Below, piece after piece: positions 5,970-9,088 of a DNA stretch of 9,088 nt. The position numbers were made by a program, and so were the translations under genes. Below the pieces are notes generated by a model, which did not search any database, was not told the DNA's origin, and saw only the letters and a list, made by a program, of their open reading frames with translations. The DNA comes from an uncultured Prevotella sp. GTDB lineage: Bacteria > Bacteroidota > Bacteroidia > Bacteroidales > Bacteroidaceae. Within the stretch, counting starts at the first letter, position 1, and each line of letters starts with the position of its first letter. The stretch covers positions 1 to 9,088 of the forward strand of contig CALZDK010000073.1 in assembly GCA_945637645.1 (NCBI GenBank), given 5' to 3'.

Positions 5970-6464
5970 CCGGTGCTCAACGAAACAGGGATGAGAAGAA
6001 AAGTCGTTGTCCTTGCCATGCTCGAACACAAATATGCCATCGGGCTTAAGCAGGTTGCGACTGAAAATGAGGTCGGGAATGGAGGACAGTTCCTTGAGGG
6101 CGTAGGGAGGATCGGCGAAGATGAAGTCGAACTGCTGGCGACAAGACTTGACAAAGCGGAACACATCGCCACGGATTGCCATGCAGCGGTCGGTGGCGAG
6201 TTTGGAAAGACACTGCTTGATGAAGGCATGATGGTCGCGGTCGGCTTCCACGCTCACCACTGTGGAGCAGCCTCTTGAAAGCAGCTCAAGCGAGATGCTT
6301 CCTGTGCCGGAGAAGAGGTCGAGTGCTGTGGTGCCTTCGAAATCGATGTAGGCATTGAGCACGTTGAAGATGTTCTCCTTGGCGAAGTCGGTGGTGGGGC
6401 GTGCCTTGAACGAACGCGGGACGTCGAAGTGGCGTCCCTTATATTGTCCTGTTATTATTCTCAT
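5919..6464 (-). CDS. rsmD: 16S rRNA (guanine966-N2)-methyltransferase
   Basis: This 181-residue SAM-dependent enzyme methylates G966 of 16S rRNA during small-subunit assembly. The family's N-terminal signature is present (MRIITGQYKGRHFDVP, then RPTTDFAKENIFNVL). SAM motif I is LDLFSGTGSISLELLSRG (about 48-65), the acidic residue of motif II is in VEAD (72-75), and the catalytic ADPPYAL lies at 117-123. Length is normal. The start at 6464 follows the DUF3822-like stop after 16 bases, a spacer of purines resembling one unit of the ilvD leader repeat. It is the last gene of a three-gene minus-strand operon. Its final 16 codons and stop (5919-5969) lie antisense to the end of the thioesterase gene, and the ending RSVVES may be a short extension. 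Confidence 0.94.
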   Translation of the reverse strand: MRIITGQYKGRHFDVPRSFKARPTTDFAKENIFNVLNAYIDFEGTTALDLFSGTGSISLELLSRGCSTVVSVEADRDHHAFIKQCLSKLATDRCMAIRGDVFRFVKSCRQQFDFIFADPPYALKELSSIPDLIFSRNLLKPDGIFVFEHGKDNDFSSHPCFVEHRSYGSVNFSLFRSVVES

Positions 6465-6480
6465 CTTTTTCTTTCGTTTT

Positions 6481-7296
6481 CTATCGTCCTTTAATGAAAT
6501 AGGTCATCATGTCGTAGGGCATGTCCTTTATTTTTGTTATGGGCGAACGGTTGAAGTCGCTCGACGGGTTGATGGTATATACGCGCTTGAGATAGGATTT
6601 CAGTTCAGCCTCAAGCCACTGGTTATCGGGAATGTCGCCTACAAGATGCAGCTCGTCGTGGTTTTCCTTCATCGACAGCATACGCCATACGCTAAGTATG
6701 AAATAGAGCGCGTCGTGGGCGTTGGTGGTGTCGAACACGTTGCAGTATCTCAGGCGTTTTGTTCCATAGCACACCAACTCCATGCGCTGGTGGGCATGGA
6801 AATAGGCATAGAGCTTATTGCGTGACCCAAGGAAGCTGCGATGGAAGAGATTGCGCCACACTGGTGTGGAGGCATGGAAAATGAGGGCTTCGCCGAAGCG
6901 GTCGGTAATGACTGTCTGCAGGTCTTTGGAGATGGCGAAGACCACTGCCACGTTAAGGTCGCCAATGATGTTTGCCATCACGCAGTTGTTGGCTGTGTCG
7001 GGATAGGAATGGGCATAGAGCTTTGTCGCTTCCGCCTCATCATAGAAATCGAGAGGAACGGTGAGCAATGGCTCGTCAACCATCACCACCACCTTGTAGA
7101 ACTTGGAGCTGAGGAAGTCGAGAGTCTTGCACGCCTCACGCAGGTTGGCAGCCACCGACATGCTTGCCTTGGAAGTATAGGGGGTGAAACTGACAGGCTT
7201 TTCGGGCTCGTCGATGTTCTGTACGGCAAAGGCGAACCAATAGCGGCTTGCCCTTATCACCAGTCTTTGTCTTGGCGTGTTTTCTGTATTTGTCAT
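6481..7296 (-). CDS. DUF3822-like protein, possible PilM/actin-fold relative
   Basis: This 271-residue protein resembles the uncharacterised Bacteroidota family DUF3822 in length, in sequence style and in its place beside rsmD. It has no signal peptide or membrane segment, so it is probably cytosolic. The order of elements resembles the PilM/GspL actin-like fold. It begins with a beta-hairpin, LVIRASRYWFAFAVQN (12-27). A helix-strand unit around KVVVMVDEPLLTVPLDFYDEAE follows, then a central NVAVVFAISKDLQTVITDRFG segment. A second hairpin is NKLYAYFHAHQRMELVCYG, followed by a long helix and a late strand, DELHLVGDIPDN. The Gly/Asp/Thr-rich phosphate loops of active ATPases are not evident, so nucleotide binding may be lost. 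It sits nine bases after the stop of a pseudopilin-like gene and 16 bases before rsmD. The DUF call is moderately sure; the PilM idea is inference from pattern only. Confidence 0.7.
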   Translation of the reverse strand: MTNTENTPRQRLVIRASRYWFAFAVQNIDEPEKPVSFTPYTSKASMSVAANLREACKTLDFLSSKFYKVVVMVDEPLLTVPLDFYDEAEATKLYAHSYPDTANNCVMANIIGDLNVAVVFAISKDLQTVITDRFGEALIFHASTPVWRNLFHRSFLGSRNKLYAYFHAHQRMELVCYGTKRLRYCNVFDTTNAHDALYFILSVWRMLSMKENHDELHLVGDIPDNQWLEAELKSYLKRVYTINPSSDFNRSPITKIKDMPYDMMTYFIKGR

Positions 7297-7305
7297 GCCG
7301 CTTTA

Positions 7306-7800
7306 CTATTCCCAGTTTCCAATGTTGTCGCCACTTTGCTCAATGTTGCCAAACCTCAGACCGGGGAAGTCGCCCTTCTTTGCAGCCTGTTGCTTGGCAT
7401 CGGATATCACGTCCTCGTCGAGACCACGGAGATAGTCGTCGTAGAGTGCGTAACATTCCATGAAACTATTTAGGTCGCCCTTGCTGTTAAGTTCCACGGT
7501 TTTCTTTTTTATGGTGAACTTGACACCGTTGGAGAAGGGTATGTACTTAACCGAGTCTTCAATGAATCCTGCCATGGCGAGTGAGTCTATGGAACCACAG
7601 TAGTCGCCGTTGACCTGCCGGTAGCGCAGCTCTGCATTCCTTATCACGTTCATCTTACTTATCACGGCTTTTTCGCGTTCCTTGATTTCGTTTAGCGTAT
7701 TGATTGGTCCCTGGACACTAAGCACCACAATGGCACTCAAGATCACTACAAGTGCTCCGAGTATCAGGGTTATCATTCTATTGTTGAACCTCATTTTCAT
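7306..7800 (-). CDS. Single-pass membrane protein, pseudopilin-like
   Basis: This 164-residue protein has a short basic N-terminus (MKMRFNNR), one hydrophobic helix at about residues 9-31, a heptad-like stretch (INTLNEIKEREKAVISKM) and then an outer domain. The segment IRNAELRYRQVNGDYCGSIDSLAMAGFI resembles type II secretion pseudopilins (GspG-like), where a helix of the form Y-x-x-x-N-G-x-Y precedes a D-x-L turn. The typical GFTLIE prepilin peptidase site is absent, so it is probably kept as a membrane-anchored protein rather than processed. It ends NIGNWE. I recognise the general type as an uncharacterised Bacteroidota family but cannot name its function. The ATG at 7800 is preferred; a second ATG lies two codons later. 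It is first in the operon, about 19 bases from the predicted transcription start, and leads into the DUF3822-like gene. Confidence 0.75.
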   Translation of the reverse strand: MKMRFNNRMITLILGALVVILSAIVVLSVQGPINTLNEIKEREKAVISKMNVIRNAELRYRQVNGDYCGSIDSLAMAGFIEDSVKYIPFSNGVKFTIKKKTVELNSKGDLNSFMECYALYDDYLRGLDEDVISDAKQQAAKKGDFPGLRFGNIEQSGDNIGNWE

Positions 7801-7824
7801 ATATATGTATGGTTAAAGTTGCCG

Positions 7825-7856
7825 CAAAGATATTAAAAGTTTCCGATATTTCCAAA
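7825..7856 (-). promoter_or_regulatory. Promoter for the pseudopilin-like/DUF3822/rsmD operon
   Basis: On the minus strand TTTG (7856-7853) is followed after 20 bases by TATCTTTG (7832-7825), a full match to both Bacteroidota promoter boxes. Transcription should start near 7819. The -33 box begins only four bases past the stop codon of the upstream channel gene, so the promoter fills almost the whole 59-base gap. Confidence 0.75.
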
Positions 7857-7859
7857 CTT

Positions 7860-9062
7860 TTAGTGCAAAAAATGCTGAATTTGCTCTGCAACGTCCCTTT
7901 GGTAGATGCTGAGACCGAAATCGGGAATGGCGGCATAGAAGTGTTCGAGTATGGCTGCCATCTTCTCCTCGTAGCTCTTCCACTGCTTTTCGTGGAGGAA
8001 GAAATAGAACTCCACGGGCAGACCTGTGGGGGTTGCCTCGTGCTGTCGAACCATATAGATCATATCGGCATTCACGTCGGCATGGCGGGCGAGATAGCGT
8101 TCGGCATAGGTGCGGAAGAGGGTCAGGTTCACGGTGTCGTTGCCCATGTCGATCTCCTCCAGCAGTCCCTTTGCCACATAGCCACGATCACGGAGTCTCT
8201 GGCGTATGGCATCGTCGATGTGGCGAATGAAACGGAAGTCGAAATAAACGCGTCGGGTTACTCGCCGTCCCTCGCCCTCCTGCATGGTGTTCCAGTTTTG
8301 GAACGAGTCCTCCACCAGTGTCTGTGGAGTGATGGTGAGTGTGGTGTTGTCGTAGTTGCGCACCTTGACGGTGGTGAGAGTTATGTCCTCCACTATTCCG
8401 TTGATGCCTGCCTTTTCCACTGTTATCCAGTCGCCTTTGTGGAGCATGTCGTTGCTCGTGAGCCTCACTCCTGCCACAAGTCCTGAGATGGCGTCCTTGA
8501 AAACGAGCATCAGCACTGCCGAGGTGGCTCCGAGTCCTGCGAGAAGCGTGAGCGGGCTGCGGTCGATGACTATTGCCACTATGGCTATGGCGGAAAGGAA
8601 GATGACGATGATTTTCAGCACTCCGCAAAAGGTGTGGAGATATTGGTGGCGGGCAGTGCGACGGTCGGAGTCGAGCATCTTTATAGACTCAACTATAGTT
8701 ATGGCGAGTTTGGTGGAGGCAATGGTGATATAGATTGCGGTAAGCCTCTCAAGTGTTGTCTCCACCATAGGGAAGCGGTAGAAGATGTGGGGAATGAACA
8801 TCCACGCCACTATTGCAGGCACTATCATGCATGCTTTTCCCAAGGTGTGCTCGTTGAGCAGCACGTCGTCCCACTCCACCTGTGTCTTTTCCGTAAGGCG
8901 CACTGTCAGCGGCACCACAAGATGGTGGCACACGGCATAAGCCAACCACGACAGCAGCAGTGCCACTATAACGAGCACAGCGTCGGCAGCAAAAACCGCC
9001 ATCTGTTCGGAGATTCCTGCTAACAAGCTCCAATTCTCTATTGTCTGTCTTATCTGTTCCAT
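7860..9062 (-). CDS. MscS-family mechanosensitive ion channel, YbdG type
   Basis: This 400-residue inner-membrane protein is a small-conductance mechanosensitive channel that should open under membrane tension and let solutes out during osmotic downshock. Hydrophobic segments lie at about residues 22-44, 77-95, 108-127 and 145-166. They are followed by the pore helix LAGLGATSAVLMLVFKDAIS (174-193), with the Gly/Ala packing typical of MscS TM3, and the LVAGVRL kink. The beta domain (about 205-260) shows GDWITVEKAGINGIVEDITL, TVKVRNYDN and TPQTLVEDSFQNW. The remainder is a cytosolic alpha/beta cage. Five membrane segments and about 400 residues fit the YbdG/MscM subgroup better than the three-helix E. 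coli MscS. The start at 9062 has no Shine-Dalgarno site, and the promoter is not visible in the 26 bases left in the window. The stop lies just upstream of the next operon's promoter. Confidence 0.93.
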   Translation of the reverse strand: MEQIRQTIENWSLLAGISEQMAVFAADAVLVIVALLLSWLAYAVCHHLVVPLTVRLTEKTQVEWDDVLLNEHTLGKACMIVPAIVAWMFIPHIFYRFPMVETTLERLTAIYITIASTKLAITIVESIKMLDSDRRTARHQYLHTFCGVLKIIVIFLSAIAIVAIVIDRSPLTLLAGLGATSAVLMLVFKDAISGLVAGVRLTSNDMLHKGDWITVEKAGINGIVEDITLTTVKVRNYDNTTLTITPQTLVEDSFQNWNTMQEGEGRRVTRRVYFDFRFIRHIDDAIRQRLRDRGYVAKGLLEEIDMGNDTVNLTLFRTYAERYLARHADVNADMIYMVRQHEATPTGLPVEFYFFLHEKQWKSYEEKMAAILEHFYAAIPDFGLSIYQRDVAEQIQHFLH

Positions 9063-9073
9063 ATATTTTTAAA

Positions 9074-9088
9074 AGTTGACGAGTTGAC
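9074..9088. repeat. 8-bp direct repeat upstream of the channel gene, cut by window edge
   Basis: GTTGAC occurs at 9075-9080 and again at 9083-9088 with a period of eight (AGTTGACG then AGTTGAC). It lies 12 bases before the start codon of the MscS-family gene, inside or near its leader. Two copies are too few to be sure; the array may continue past the window. Confidence 0.45.

Noticed and set aside
6841..7473. A 210-codon plus-strand frame opposite the DUF3822-like and pseudopilin-like genes.
   Set aside because: It crosses the boundary of two well-spaced minus-strand genes, lacks a promoter and has no recognisable domain.
7809..8486. A 225-codon plus-strand frame opposite the MscS-family gene.
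   Set aside because: It lies over the conserved beta and cage domains of the channel, and its composition is that of an antisense shadow.

Overview
The window looks like a chromosomal stretch from a Bacteroidota bacterium, most likely Prevotella or a close Bacteroidales relative. Three points support this. Promoters fit the Bacteroidota pattern (TTTG, about 20 bases, TAnnTTTG). Most starts lack a Shine-Dalgarno site and sit behind A-rich leaders. The gene content also fits: an acyl-ACP thioesterase inside a branched-chain amino acid operon, and a DUF3822-like gene beside rsmD. No tRNA, rRNA, insertion sequence, CRISPR array or phage gene is visible.

Layout. Positions 1-126 are non-coding and hold a 22-bp tandem repeat that grades into a chain of very small hairpins. 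Positions 127-720 (minus) encode a SlyD-type FKBP prolyl isomerase with a Cys/His/Gly metal-binding tail. Positions 721-1042 form a divergent promoter region, with one promoter for slyD and one for the ilv operon; the ilv leader is a purine-only tandem repeat. Positions 1043-5969 (plus) are a tight operon: ilvD (dihydroxyacid dehydratase), ilvB and ilvN (acetolactate synthase large and small subunits), then an acyl-ACP thioesterase whose start overlaps the end of ilvN. No ilvC follows inside the window. Instead the thioesterase runs tail to tail into rsmD, and the two coding regions overlap by 51 bp.

Positions 5919-7800 (minus) are a second operon with its own well-formed promoter. Its order is a single-pass membrane protein resembling a pseudopilin, a DUF3822-like protein that I read as a possible PilM/GspL-type actin-fold relative, then rsmD (16S rRNA G966 methyltransferase). 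Positions 7860-9062 (minus) encode a complete MscS-family mechanosensitive channel of the YbdG type. The last 26 bases carry two copies of a short direct repeat upstream of it.

How the genes work together. IlvB/IlvN and IlvD supply two of the three common steps of isoleucine/valine synthesis, and IlvC must be encoded elsewhere. The thioesterase ties this operon to fatty-acid release. The most interesting parts are the pilin-like/PilM-like pair next to rsmD, the mini-hairpin array at the left edge, and the apparent loss or relocation of ilvC with overlapping gene ends at the junction. Most of the window is ordinary housekeeping content; I see no clearly new defence or mobile system.
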